From: Magicicada septendecula
Lineage: Eukaryota; Arthropoda; Insecta; Hemiptera; Cicadidae
Length of the DNA: 64,000 bases
Assembly (NCBI GenBank): GCA_034769895.1
Contig: JAWRYS010000671.1
Location: 186,001-250,000, forward strand
Direction of reading: 5' to 3'
Of this stretch, positions 12,275 to 25,179 are shown in pieces. The notes under the pieces were generated by a model. It was not told the DNA's origin. It was given only the letters and a program-made list of their open reading frames with translations, and searched no databases. The position numbers and the translations under genes were made by a program. Position 1 is the stretch's first letter; each line of letters begins with the position of its first letter.

Positions 12275-12282
12275 GTCCTAAT

Positions 12283-14029
12283 TGCTGCGTGACAGGCTGG
12301 TTGGCTGGTCAGATAAATGGTAGCCCGTACCCTGCTGTGGCGGCGTGGCGAATTCTATCTGTAGGGCATCCAAACGGGAGAATTCAAATTGTTCACGACC
12401 AAATCCACGTATGGGGTAAAACTGCTGTACTCTAAGAGTTACCAAGCGTTAGGTTTTATCCTGTACAGTCCCGAATACATGGCAGTGTCCTGTGTCCCGG
12501 ACTGTGTTAAGATAAAACCTGTTTCACGAAGCTCCGATAAAGTTAACAGGCGTTAAATCGATGGTTAACATAACGGATATTTTGTGCTGTTAAATAACTA
12601 ACGACGGTTAAAACGGCGATAGACAGCCTTAAAAATTTGGTTGGTGTCACTTTGATGAAGGTTGATTACTAATTCTTGTAAAGTAATTAAAATATACAGG
12701 AGAAACTTGTTCGGTTTCAGTTCAGTATTGTTTGTTCTGTGCCAAAACAAGCGATCACAAAGCCAAATATACATATGCAAAATTACATAAACCTTTTTTA
12801 ATTTTTAAAAAAATTGTCAAGCATTTTAAAAATTTTGTTATAAATTAAAAAAAAAAAAAACTATTCAGCATAAACAGAACTATAAAAAGCAAACAGAAAA
12901 ACATACAGACCGAAAACATGACAGAATAGGCATATAATCGAACGTTTATTATCTGGGCCGACTGGCGTTAGTGAAACGGCCATTAAGATAACGATTATTG
13001 AAAAAGAACTTTCCAACTCCAGAAAAGAGGATATTTTTACTTTCAGCCATAAAAAAGAGGACACTATATATTGTCACTATATATTAAACTTAATATTTCT
13101 TTTAGTTTTATAATAATTTTTCTTTAGTTTTCAGTAACAATGTAACTATTATTTTCATATATTAGAAATAACTTGCCACAAGCCAATCATACTTCTGCGT
13201 TGGTCTGATATTTTTCAAGAGTTGTTTTTTATATCTTTTAAGAAAATCATTTAAAAATGTATATTTTAAGTCTAAACAAACTGTCGAGTTTCAATCTTGA
13301 CTTTGTTCACTGCCGCTGCATTAGTAAAAATATACAGCTATACATTTGGATTGTGAGCAGGAACAGCAAATAAAACTGATGAGTTATTTTTAAAAATTCC
13401 GAACGGCGTTTTATGTTTTTACATTGCTGAAAATATTTTTTCCACTTCAAGTCTATAAACAATTTGGCAAATTCCTTGTTCACAATCAGATTAATTATTT
13501 ATAGATGGATACGCTCAAGAATAACACGCACCAACTCCAAAATTGCAGTATTACAAACTTATTTAACTTGAAACATGGAAAATAAAGTAGCGAAATGCTA
13601 AAAATACCTTAAAAGTTTATATCCCGGACGTTTTTATCGTTGTTTTAGACAGAAATTTTATGGGTAAAAAAAGATGACATGGCCGGAAAGAGAGGACCCA
13701 TTTTAACCCTAGCTAAACATTTTGACACTAGTTACAAATTAATCTAGGTTCATGAAACGGGGCGTTAGGTAGTGATAGAAACTACACAAAATTATTAAAA
13801 GCCCTCTATCATGTATCCATTTTGGGTTTGAAATTGTCTACAGAAGTATGTGTGAAAGAAATGTTGGATTCTTGGGTTTTGTTGGCAATGAAGTATTCAA
13901 ATATTAATAATAGTCTACGCAATGCACTATTTCTGACTTCGAACACTAACTTATAGATATCAATTTTTATAAAATTTTACCTTCACCTGACCTCTAGCTT
14001 TTCCTTGTTCCCGCATCAATAATGTTATC
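12283..14029. other. Unassigned, with one long imperfect hairpin
   Basis: No coding sequence was recognised. 12451-12520 is an imperfect inverted repeat, listed separately. CCTGTTTCACGAA near 12518 and TTCATGAAACGGG near 13750 are in inverted orientation and could be ends of an old element, but no target duplication was found. Confidence 0.35.
12451..12520. repeat. Imperfect inverted repeat, about 22-bp arms
   Basis: The left arm starts AGGTTTTATCCTGTACAGTC. The right arm, read on the other strand from 12520, starts AGGTTTTATCTTAACACAGT. The arms are separated by about 25 bases. It may be an end-to-end remnant of a palindromic element. Confidence 0.6.
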
Positions 14030-14046
14030 AATAATCAAACTGATAA

Positions 14047-14278
14047 AAGAATGGCACAGGAAAGATTGCCAAGGAAAGTTATGGAATTGACCCCACTAGG
14101 AAGAAGGAAAAGAGGAAGACCAGCTATCACCTGGGTAGACGAAATTCAGACTATATTGAGGGGACGAGAAATTGAAGAAGGTCTTTGGATGGACAAGCAG
14201 CAGTGGAAGATGAGAATTCAATCACTTCTGTAATCTTTGGTTCTGGAACGTGTGTAAACATTGTACAGCCGGAATAAT
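14047..14278 (+). mobile_element. 5'-truncated LINE copy with 17-bp target duplication
   Basis: A 232-bp insert flanked by perfect copies of AATAATCAAACTGATAA (14030-14046 and 14279-14295), the variable-length target duplication left by target-primed reverse transcription. The insert ends in a short AAT-rich tail and begins inside coding sequence, so only the 3' end of the LINE was copied. Confidence 0.8.
14051..14233 (+). pseudogene. LINE reverse-transcriptase C-terminus
   Basis: A 60-residue open frame matches the very end of non-LTR retrotransposon polyproteins. The block GRRKRGRPAITWVDEIQ is the highly repeated G+RKRGRP...W.D motif that follows the reverse-transcriptase domain, then EEGLWMDKQQWKMRI and a stop. 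The N-terminal rest is absent because the insertion is 5'-truncated. It has no function by itself. Confidence 0.75.
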
Positions 14279-14369
14279 AATAATCAAACTGATAATGAGA
14301 AAACTTAGAATCTCTACAGATTAAATTAAAAGATGAATATGGTGTTCTCTACAGAACATGTACAGAACT

Positions 14370-16125
14370 AGAAGATGATGTTCCTCAGCGCTACAGCCCT
14401 TGCAGAACTCGGGCCTACAACGCCACTAGTCTCTGTTCAGCGCTTGTCTGCCTTACTCCCAGACGGTGCAGGTCTTCTTCAACATTTTCCACCCACCTTT
14501 TACGGGGTCTCCTTCTTCTTCTTCTTCTCCCATCTGGATCCCCATTTAATACCTTCTTCACAGCTCTATTGTCCATCATCCGCTGTACATTACCTGGCCA
14601 CCTACTTCTATATCTTTTAATCTCAGTAACAATATCTAGCTCCCCGAAAATTCTCTCCAGCTCTTCGTTTGTACGTATTCTCCATCTGCCTCCATCCTTC
14701 CTGGTACCCTTCGCAATATATTTTTTTCCTATCGCTTAAACCAACTCTCTTCCCCAAGCGCCAACGTCCATGCCTAACTTCGTATATTACAATGGGTCTT
14801 AAGATGGTCTTATAGATCTTAATTTTCAACTGTCTATTTAAATTCCTTCACCTCAGAACATTGCACAAAGCATAATAACATTTGCTGTCAGTTGATATTC
14901 AAGCAAGGATTTCGCTAGGCATTTTGTTATCATCTTTGATAAGTACTTCCAAGTACTTGAAACCCATCTTTCATAAATGTCCAACTTGATTGCTTGCCAC
15001 TTAACACCTGCTCTACTTGTTACTAGCAGGTATATTGTCGTTTGCTTATTTATTTCAAGATCTACGTTTTAGCTTCTCTCTCCAATACAACAAATGTGTC
15101 TCTTTCTCTCTCTTCGAGCAGTCAGCACCACGTCGTCATCGTATGCGACGGATTGGACCATACGTATAAATACATAGTACCCCCTAGATTTATCGGTATC
15201 TTCCTTACTACACATTTCATTACCAAATTAAAGAGAGTAGTGGACAGTGGCGAAGCTAGTAGTTAATGAATGGGTAGGCAAAAATCTTATCTTAAATTTT
15301 TTGTAAGGAATCTGTAAAAGGACGGTGGTTCAAATCGGACGCTGAGGTAGCGTTTGCTGTAAGCGAATGGTTCCACAAACAGCCGTAAGAATTTTACTAG
15401 CAGGGAGTCTACAGATTAGTGCAACAGTGGGACTCATGCCTTAACGTTAATGGAGACTTCTTTTAAAATCGTTGAATAAAAAATGCTTTACAGCTCTATA
15501 CGTCTTTCTATTGAACAATCCTTGTATTAGTCATACACAATAATACAACTGATTGAACTTCAAAATTTTAAACTTGATTAGTTTCTATGTATATATGTTT
15601 AATGTTACAAATAATTCAAATAACAATCTTGATCATCTGTTAGTTCAGCGGAATAACAGGGACACTTTTAATAACCGCATAAAATAAACACACTTATAAA
15701 CAACACAGGCGCTTTAACTTAACTGTTTGGACCACAGAAGTGAGGAATGCCTCAACGCTCTATGTGTACAGCGCGGGACAATCTCCCCTCCCTTCACTTC
15801 CACATCGAACCCGACCATTGCTTACATACAATGTATACAAAAAATGCTGAGGCAAGTTCAGGTTGCCTCATCGCTTTAAACGAGCTATGCCGAATCTCAC
15901 CTGTCACCATCTAGTGGTCGCTCAGTAAAGCACGTTTCGGCTTAATAAATTCGACAGTCGCGGTAACAATGTATAATCTTTACGTTATGTAGTTCATACG
16001 TATTTATAATTTTTATTCTACAGAATTTTTTAGGGTAGGCATTGCCTCAATTGCCTCCATGTAACTTCGCCACTGGTAGTGGACAGTACACCCCCTTGCC
16101 TTAAGCCCTTGTTTATCTAGAACTC
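14370..16125 (-). pseudogene. LINE reverse-transcriptase fragment, split by a hAT element
   Basis: On the minus strand the pieces follow the normal order of a LINE reverse transcriptase. GGVLSTTLFNLVMKCVVRKI spans the hAT insertion site. Next comes a catalytic-box equivalent reading VAYDDDVVL (about 15150), where the usual A.YADD motif has Ala replaced by Asp. It is followed by LKIKIYKTILRPIVIYE (about 14785-14830), a wandering WGLGKR-type segment and the downstream C-terminal region. There are many frameshifts and stops. Insertion of the 831-bp hAT-like element at 15245-16075 separates the part before the catalytic box. The fragment is truncated at both ends. Confidence 0.7.
15245..16075. 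mobile_element. Non-autonomous hAT element nested in a LINE
   Basis: The 831-bp insert has inverted ends CAGTGGCGAAGCTA / CAGTGGCGAAGTTA and a perfect 8-bp target duplication GTAGTGGA (15237-15244 and 16076-16083). CAGTGGCG is a typical hAT terminus. The interior has no transposase. Removing it restores a continuous LINE fragment, so it came after the LINE. Confidence 0.88.
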
Positions 16126-19100
16126 CAAAATTAAAAGTAAAGAAATTAAAATATCTGTGCATACAATTATATACAGCACACGATAGCCTTAAGTTCCGCG
16201 CAAACAGAATCGCAGTCTTAAATGTTGGAAAGATGGGCAACATACATTAAAAAAAAGAAGAAGAAATCAGCTGAATGACAGAAAAAGATTTGTTGCTTAT
16301 TGAAGTACGAGAGAATTGTCACTTTATTACAGTGGTAGTTGTAGACGTGATGATGAGAGTGGAAAAGTGTGTACAGAAATATTAAGCAAAGACCAAAGAA
16401 CAAATGTATGCAGCATAAGGAGAGAAAAAAGGTCCACATCATAGTTAATAAAAAAAAAGATTTTGTAAGTCAAGTGTAACTGTTGCTTTGCCTTAATTTT
16501 CAATTCTAGGGGTGAGCTTTTTTCAGTCCTAAGCAGATTTAATTAGTCTAGAGAAATGGAGGGGTATTTCGGTGAGGAAAAACTCTGCAAGAGAAGCGGA
16601 CAACAAATCAAGCATTTTTTCAAGCTATAGTTTCATGTACTTTAAGTTGCTTCAGTTTTTTCAATTTTGTTTTTTAATTCTTTATAAAAATATATTTGTA
16701 ATTATATTTAAAATTTAATAGCTCAAATTAAACAACCATTTCAAAACTAAATCCTTCAACATTTACTGTACACGTAACTTTCTCATACAACATTACAATA
16801 TTCCTTAAATGAATATGTTGAAGTTTTGTAAATACTGTATTGACAACAATTAGAAATAACATTATTTTATTTACATCTCCTAAGTAATTACATCAAATCC
16901 AAAATTAACTTATTGTTTGAAAAGAAAGCAAAATATAAAAACAAATTTAAATACACTAAGAAATGCTACAAATTTATATAGTAAAACACCGGGCGTTGAC
17001 GGCAGAAGAAATTATACACCGACAACCCCCGGATTATCTAGCTGCTTGTTATCCAACCCCACATTGTACTGTAGGCCTACCTTACAGTCTACTGTATTAT
17101 ATAAATAGGTTACTTTGAGTAGTAGCTTACTGGATGACGGAAAATTGTTTGCTAATCTATACTTTCGGCTTCAAAAAAGTGAATTTAAAATTATTATTTT
17201 TTTTAATAAGACAAATACCTTAGTTACTGCTACCGTAACCTAAAGTAAATTGTAGATAATTTCTCGTGGCAAAAGGTGATACGTGTGGGGCCCCAAAGTG
17301 TTCCATGCGCGAACAATAGGTCTGCAATACACGTGATCCACGATAAGTCTTGGGGAACAGTTTTACAGCATCTTCTACCTGCAAGTACTGCTTTACACTC
17401 ATCATTTTGGAAACAGAAGAACTAGTTCCTTAATACTGAGCCGATATGTCTGCATAGTCATTGTTCAGATTACGTACACGCAGACGCACGTTTGCAGTTT
17501 ACAAATACATAAACTTAAGTACATACACCCCCTCCCTCCCTCCCCTCACTCTCTCTAATTCTCTCTCATGTACCCACTACTTCTCTCACTTATATCCTCA
17601 ACTACTCTCCCACCAACACCATGTAATATACATGTAAAGAAAAACATTTATTTCAATTGTGGCCCATTTGCTTGTTTGCTAGTTTCCGATACACTCTCGA
17701 CGTTTTGTACATTGCTCTGTTACACTCACTCATAATTTAGGATGGAATTCTTAGATAGTTTGTCACGGTGCTCTGCTTATTTGTCTCAAGTAGGTTTACT
17801 AGAGTTTTTGTTGACATATAAATTAATATCTGACAGGGTATTTGTTCGTCATGTGGATGCACACAAACAATTCAGTCTAACAGGTACGAGCTACGCTAAT
17901 TATTCTTAATAAACTTACTTTTCACTAAGTAATGTTTTTTCTACTGAAATTATAGATTTTTACCAATCACATTGACTTGTAAAATCAATGTGATTTTCAA
18001 AATGTGATACTTTCAATGTGATATTTTTGTAGAGTTTCAAACTTCTACAGACACTTCAAAATGTGAATGTTCTTAACAACTACGTTAATTTTTTTTTTTA
18101 ATTGTGTCTATTAATTATTTATAAAAATATAGAGCGTGAATTGTGAACTGTTAGTTTGTAGCGCCTCAGTAGGCCTACTAGAACTGTTTCTTACAACAAT
18201 GACTGTGGGCAGAAGTGTCAGGTATAGAGGAGGTTGTAAAATACCTTTCTTGGGTTTATTTTTATTGCACCATAATTACTCACTGGAGAAGTTCCTTCTG
18301 GCCCCACACGTGTCACTTTTACCCATTTATCGTTTTAAGAGAAAGAGAAAAATTAAAAAACAAACACAAAGAAAACAGGAGAAACTTATTTTTACAAGGA
18401 AGAATTTAACATCTATATCTTCATCAGCTTGAATGAAAAAGTCATTTTTCCCATCTACCATGAAAGCGCCAGCACTCGTAATTAATATTTGAACTCGCCT
18501 GCACTCTTGTTATGAACTTCTAATAACTTATCAGAAACGTTGCTCCAATTCTATGTGATGGATCCTTTAAGAAATTGAATATCTATGATCGAGACTTTTT
18601 GAAAATTTTTTGAGAAATAAGACTATAGAAAATTTTACAGATTAAAAGAGGAAACTAGGTTACGTAGGTCGCTGTCAGACATAGTAAACTCTCAGAAAGA
18701 AAAATATTTTTACTAGTATTTGAGAAGACCAAAAATGGCTCTTGCAGTAGTATTTATTGTGACTATTGCAGTATGAATATATTTTTCAAGTTAGGAAGAG
18801 ACGATCACTTTACATATAACGTGGTGAAAAATTGCTGTCTGTAATAAGTAGGCCTGTTTCGGTTATATAACAGAAATGCGTTTTAAATGAAAGAATTTGA
18901 TAAAACATTATACGCACCGCAGGTACGCCGGTTTACGTTTAGGTACACCGAATTGAAAAAACTGTACGTCTACAAACGCATTTTGTGTTACTAAAGAAAA
19001 AGAAATAGAGATAAAGGGTAACAAAGAACATTCCGCGGTCGTTAGAATGGTTTCATTATTTCATCTTATCATGTTACCATGTTACCGTACAGAATTAATT

Positions 19101-20070
19101 GAATAAGATGGTAGAAGGTTAGGGGGTTTTAAAGTTTCCGTTTGGTTTATCTAACGTTATATGTTGTCTTCTTAATTTGCTGCCAGAGAAGAACAATGTT
19201 CACTCTTTAGTTAAACTAAAAGTGTAATAATCTTTATCTTACATGTACGTTATAATTCTTGAAAATACATGACATCTACCTTCTCGATTTATTGCTACGT
19301 ATTCATGAATATTCATACCGATAAGTTTGCGTTTTGTGGACTAGGCTCGAGTAAATATCCTGAGGAAAGGGAAGGTTTTTCTTCTCCATTTCACAGATAT
19401 AAGTTTAACGTCGCCGCCTGACTCTGACTAGCTTAATTCTGAAGTTCTTAGTATGTTATTTATAGGAAGGACAGAATAATAGTATCTCGTATTCATCACA
19501 ATGCGAATTTAATTAGTAGCCATTTTAAGGTTCGTTGTTTTTTCAAACTTCTTTTTAAATGTGATTTTAAAATAAAATTAATTTACTCTGTTTATTGCCC
19601 CTGACCAGGTATTAGTAATGTATTATTGTACGGTGAGTGGATGTAAGTAATATAACTAAAATGTACAGACGTACTTACGGGCATATGCGTGATGGACCTG
19701 CTGTTTAGTCACTAGCTTAATGGGTTAAACATTAAAATACAGAACAAAGGTATTATATTTAATAATACGATTTTTCAGTCATTTTGATTGACTTGTCGTT
19801 GATCGTATGATAATGTTAAAATAAGTAATTGTTTTAGGTTGCTTAGGAGGGCATAATTTTTTCAAGTAGGCCTACTCACAGGATCGTCTATTTGTCAATC
19901 CAATTTAGTCAGTTCACATCCCGTGAACCTCAGGTTACACGTGTTTAAGGTCCACCGGAAAATTAATTTAACTGAAGGATAGAAAAAAATTACAGGCATT
20001 GCACAAATGCAATGCACAGAGAAGGGCATTGAAAATGCTTCAATAAATCTAAAAAATATATATATTTATG

Positions 20071-20138
20071 TTCATTCACCAATCAATGAATTCATTCTTC
20101 ATTCACCAATCAATGAATTCATTCTTCATTTACCAATG
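20071..20138. repeat. Tandem repeat, 27-bp unit, about 2.5 copies
   Basis: Units beginning TTCATTCACCAATCAATG repeat at 20071 and 20098, and a partial copy with one change follows at 20125. Confidence 0.85.
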
Positions 20139-21399
20139 TACAGATTATAAGTTAAATGTAGTCGCATTCATAAGCGAAGTTTTATATGAATGTGTACTAC
20201 GTTATTGACAACAAAGAAGTAGTTTCTATGGAAACTCACCGGTTCCCATTTTCGATCACGCATCAGCGATCGGCCGCAAATGTGCGACACGTCCTTATAA
20301 ACATTTTCAATGTTAAAATTATCCTTAGAAATTGCTTGTGCAAATACTACTTTGTTTGGAATAAGAAGGCTAACAAAGTGATAGTGTATCCACCGCCTTC
20401 ACAGAAATGTATATTTGAAAGCAGGAACGTTACGTGAAAACAAGATAGGGCTGCGATCACCTTCTATCGTTCATCTGTGTAGTGAGTAACACGAATTGTT
20501 AGACATTTTCTTTATTATTCTATGTGTGATGATTATAAATTACTATCAATGATACGATAATCTCCATACTTAAAAACATTCAGGTTGTCCTTCGCTATAT
20601 TGGAATATAAACACTGACTACTTTCAGAAGCTGAGCGACACTAGTTTAGACCGTAAATAACTATAGCTTATGTCTAGTAGGTTCATCTGTGAATTACGGA
20701 ATAAATTGACAGACGAATATTTAAATTCAAAAACATAGAAGGCGGAACAGGAATTTCGCCTAATACCTTCGGTTTATGTAGTAGGATAAGAAGAAGACGA
20801 CGATGGAAGAAGAAAATTGTTAGTAGTTAGTAGAGTCAGCAGAAAATGACTGCACAACAAAGTTGCTACATCCTGCACAATTTTCTTTTTTAAAGAATAT
20901 CGTTTACTTCTTTGTAGCAGTTCATAAACATTTAGTTTATATCGGGTTGTGGTTTACACGAAGATACAATGATATAGTCAGTTATATGAATAGGCCTACT
21001 ATTAAATATTATATTTCATATTAAATAAGTATCCGTTAAACATTCATTTGATTGTTACAGTCTTTTTGCACGCTAACTACTATTAATGTGGCACAGTCAG
21101 TACAGTGGTTCCGTTGGCGACTCAAAACCGTAACGACTGTGCTGCGACTACTAAGTCGAGCTGATGACGACGAAGCTTGCATACCTGTATCTCGCTGGCG
21201 GCAAATAATACAGCGGTTTTATCTGGCATGCCTGGTCTAGACAAGTATCAAAGGTACACTTACAGTAGACGTGCGCGCGCACACACAACTTCCTCTCGGC
21301 TCGCCACTGGACGTGGTTAACAGCTGGCTGGTTTTTCTCTGGTGCAACGTGAGTTATACCATGGCCAAGAAAAGAAATAGACCGCAGGCCTAATGCTTT

Positions 21400-21427
21400 A
21401 AGGAAGAAGAAGAAGAAGAAGAAGAAG

Positions 21428-21457
<30 letters not shown>
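21400..21457. repeat. (AAG)n microsatellite
   Basis: Nearly uninterrupted AAG/GAA repeat of about 19 units. Confidence 0.95.
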
Positions 21458-21460
<3 letters not shown>

Positions 21461-23968
21461 TGCTGTTAGTGATAAACGTGTTCAATGGCTAAACAGTCTG
21501 ACTGGAAAAAGTATTGCAAAATAATTTAAATAAGTTTTGTTCGTTTTCATCTTGGTGAATGTTTCTGCAAAATGTAAACAAGCGGGTTTCATAAAAATTG
21601 GCAAGAAAATACTCACAATTTCACAAGTCTCTATTCGCGTGTAGTCCTTGCAGGTTTTTTTTTACGTTTGACCGGCCACATTGTAGTGTCGGCTACTGAT
21701 CGCCGGCGTTATGCTAATGAATCCATTTGGGAAAGCTACAGGGAAGAAATATCAAGGACATTCCGTGTATAGATTACTACTCGTATTACATATATGTGAA
21801 TAGCATGTCATTTTGCAGCTGTTAGGTGTATCGTGTGGTATTTATCATCCACTTGACATGTAACGACACTGCTTATGTAGGGTATACCGTTATACTTCAG
21901 TTTTAAATAACAAGCAGTTTTTTAAATAACAGTTATTAAATAAACACTGTAATTTTCAGAGTTACAGTTATAACGCCCGTTACAAATATTAAGTGGCAGA
22001 TTTTGGCAGGAGCATGAGGCAGGCCTTGATAAAGTTTATGAGGGACAAGGTAAAAGTTTGGGGTCTTTAGAGCGTTAATAACAGAAAATATATGAAATTA
22101 CGTCTTTCACTTATATTGACGGTAGTCTTTCAGGTGATGTGTGGAACGTTACAATATAAACTTCATTGATGCCACTATCTATTCATTATTATTTCATTTT
22201 ATTTTCTTGTCCTTCTGCTTAGATTATAATCATTTGTGTAGTCCTTTGTGATAGAGATACATACATTCTGTGACTTCCTGTGTGTAATACGTATATTTAC
22301 GTATAATAAACCCTACATATCCGGTTCTTTCACTTTGAAATAGTGTGTTTGCATATACAGCGTATGTCAAGAACACAGTTGTAAGTGACCAGGTACACAC
22401 GTGGTATTGAACAATTAGACAAGGAGAAACAAGGACATAGATATCATTGTTATGAACACTGAATTCAAAACTTAATGACAAATATAATTTTTTTTTTTAA
22501 TTGTGAATCAAAATTTTAGAACAATAACGTCAGAAGTTAAATATAAATAGAACACATACATTGATATTAAGCATAACTTTCATGTTTACGCAAGATAAAT
22601 AATATTAAATTTCATATTTCAGGAACAATGTTTATTTTTTTTATTTAATTCTGTTGGAAAAGGTTGTAAGTAACAAGAATATTAAAAGATCAACTTAATT
22701 TGTTTATATAGTTAGTATAGGTTGTGTTTAGTCGACATTTTATCCGTTTGAATTTGTTAAGTTGAGACGCTAATTAATATTGTATATTACTTGGGCACAG
22801 TACCATCAACGGGTTGCCGATGCCTGGCCTTGTTGTTACTTCGCGGATGCTAAAGAATTGGCACTCCCTGCCCGCTCATTTTACCTATAAGACCCCACTA
22901 ACGTATTACCCAATGGTTGCATCCCACCCTTGACTATGCCATTGGTTCTGGGACTGGGACAGTTACGGAGGAAATAAGGAGTAAAGGAGTTAAAAGCAAA
23001 GAATTGTTTGTAGTTCGGAACTGATCAAGATACGACGTACAAGAACTTTAACGTACGAGTTAAACTGAAACAACCAAATACACACAATTGTCAAGATTTA
23101 GTCTCCACTGTCGTCATGCGTTTCTTCGGCTTTGAGTTCAGAAAAACTTGTCACTACAGAAAAACTTGTTTGTGACATTTAGATACGACAACTTAAAAGT
23201 AGGACTAATACTAATAACAATAACAATGACCACAGTTTGTGTGTATTTGGTTTCAGGTCGAGTACAATGGTTGGCATTGTGCTGGTCATCAGTACGTTTA
23301 CTCGCCATGTTCAAATAAACTTACGGTTGTCTAACAAAAAGCGCCATTAAAAGCATTTTTAAATAATTTATTTGTGCAGCACTGAATTGGCAATAGAAAC
23401 TTGTACACAATAGTAAATAAACCACCACTAAACCACGTCTCCGCGTGCGTTGTGTGGACTAAAACGATTCTGTTGCTTTTAAAGTTAACTTAATATATAG
23501 TTACAAACGTAGAGGAGCAAAGTATCGACCCGAAACAATCGATATTCACCTCGCGTGACCGGTGACCGCGCCCCCCTTCGTGCATACGACTTCTACCTTA
23601 AACATTTTTAATGAAATTAATAATGTAATTTGAATTGTCTGTTGCAACTGAACGCACATAGTAAACATAAGCCTCTTTGTAATTGTTTCACCTCTTCGTG
23701 TTTGTAAATTACTGACATTTAATATTTTTATTTTATTATAAATACACAAAGTCAAGTCATGCATGTCGTAGTAGAAGAAAGATCATGGAAAACAAAGAAA
23801 TAGAAATTTGGATAGACATGATGTAATTATCGGAGGTGGAAAGTGTATGAGAAAGCATTTATTAGCAGCTTTGAGCAACAGTTGGACACTGAGATGGAAT
23901 AAAGTATAAACGATTAAGAGAATGTCTGGCAGTACAAAAACCATGATTGAGAGGAAGAAAATATAGTT

Positions 23969-24034
23969 AGAGAGAGAGAGAGAGAGAGAGATGGGGACAG
24001 ATAGATAGATAGACAGACAGACAGATAGATAGAG
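23969..24034. repeat. Compound (GA)n-(GATA/GACA)n microsatellite
   Basis: An uninterrupted GA run is followed after a short spacer by mixed GATA and GACA tetranucleotides. Confidence 0.95.
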
Positions 24035-25179
24035 CACAGTGACATTGTCAGATTATTTTATAAGTCACGATAAAACTTACAAGTGTCCGTCTTTTATGAT
24101 ATACAATAAAGAATGTAAATTCTGTTCACTTAAAAACCGTTTTTCTAACCCGTCATATTATTACTACATTTCTCGACGAAAAATAAGTGGTTTTAATTTG
24201 TTTAATGTTCTTGTTTTATTGTGTTAATTTCAGAGTTTTATTTCAGTTTACTAAGAAGTTATACGGAACGTGTAGAAAGTGTTGGACAAATTTGCGGGGG
24301 TAGCAAACACCACTGCCCCGCACGCAACGTGTTCGTGCCTGCCACACACGACCCGTCGTCTAACACACAATTATATTAAAATAATCCATCCAACGCTGTA
24401 TTTAACGATATTTAGTCGTTTGTCGCCCGTTACGTAGTATACACTCGAAATGTGGACAAATCAAAACAACATGATATAAGGAGTTTTCGTGTGAATTGTA
24501 GTTTAGACGTCTCTTCTGCGGTGTTTTTACGTGTAACGACATTTCCCGTTGTTTAGGGCAGTTAAAAGGTCAATAGGAAGAAAAAATTGCATTTCTGTTT
24601 TCTTCTTCTTTAGCTGGCCATTCTTCATATCAGCGTCGGATTGCATTTCTATTTTATTGTCCTAAATTTGTTTCATATTTTTTTGAGAAATCTGATACCA
24701 AACATAATGCTTACCGCACAAAAAATATTTCTTACAGATTTTAAAGTTGTACTGGCCACACCTTTTGAAAACCCGTTTGCGCAGAAGGCCTGTTTGCATA
24801 GTTGAGCACCAATTGCAAGGAAAAATATTTGTTGTCTATAATATCTGTTATTGTAATATTACATGTATGTAATATTATAGATTATACATAATTCCAACTT
24901 CGTCGTTCTTATTTGCTAAACTGTTAAATATCATGTTCCGGACGAGGCCTTTCAGTGTTTCCACCATTTTCAAGCCCTAAATCATATACACTATACATAA
25001 TTAACTTCAAATAAATGTTAATTTTTTCTTGGGCACACTCAAAAGACAATGGGTTGTCGTTTATTCATTGTAAAGGAGAAACTGTGTAGTACGTTGCTGT
25101 CAGTTGGTAAACCATTGGAGGCTAAGAGGGGACTGAGCGACTGTCTGATAATGTGAAAGATACGTTTCTGTCGTATTAC

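Larger units (their letters stand above)
16126..25171. other. Gene desert with microsatellites
   Basis: No gene or complete element was recognised in about 9 kb. Features are the microsatellites listed separately and a pair of inverted 20-odd-base segments containing ACGTGTGGGGCC (near 17278-17290 on the plus strand and near 18301-18316 in reverse), which may mark an old element of about 1 kb. Short reading frames lack motifs. Confidence 0.4.

Noticed and set aside
16013..16243. 76-codon minus-strand frame
   Set aside because: It straddles the junction of the hAT MITE and the LINE; the coding signal belongs only to the LINE part.
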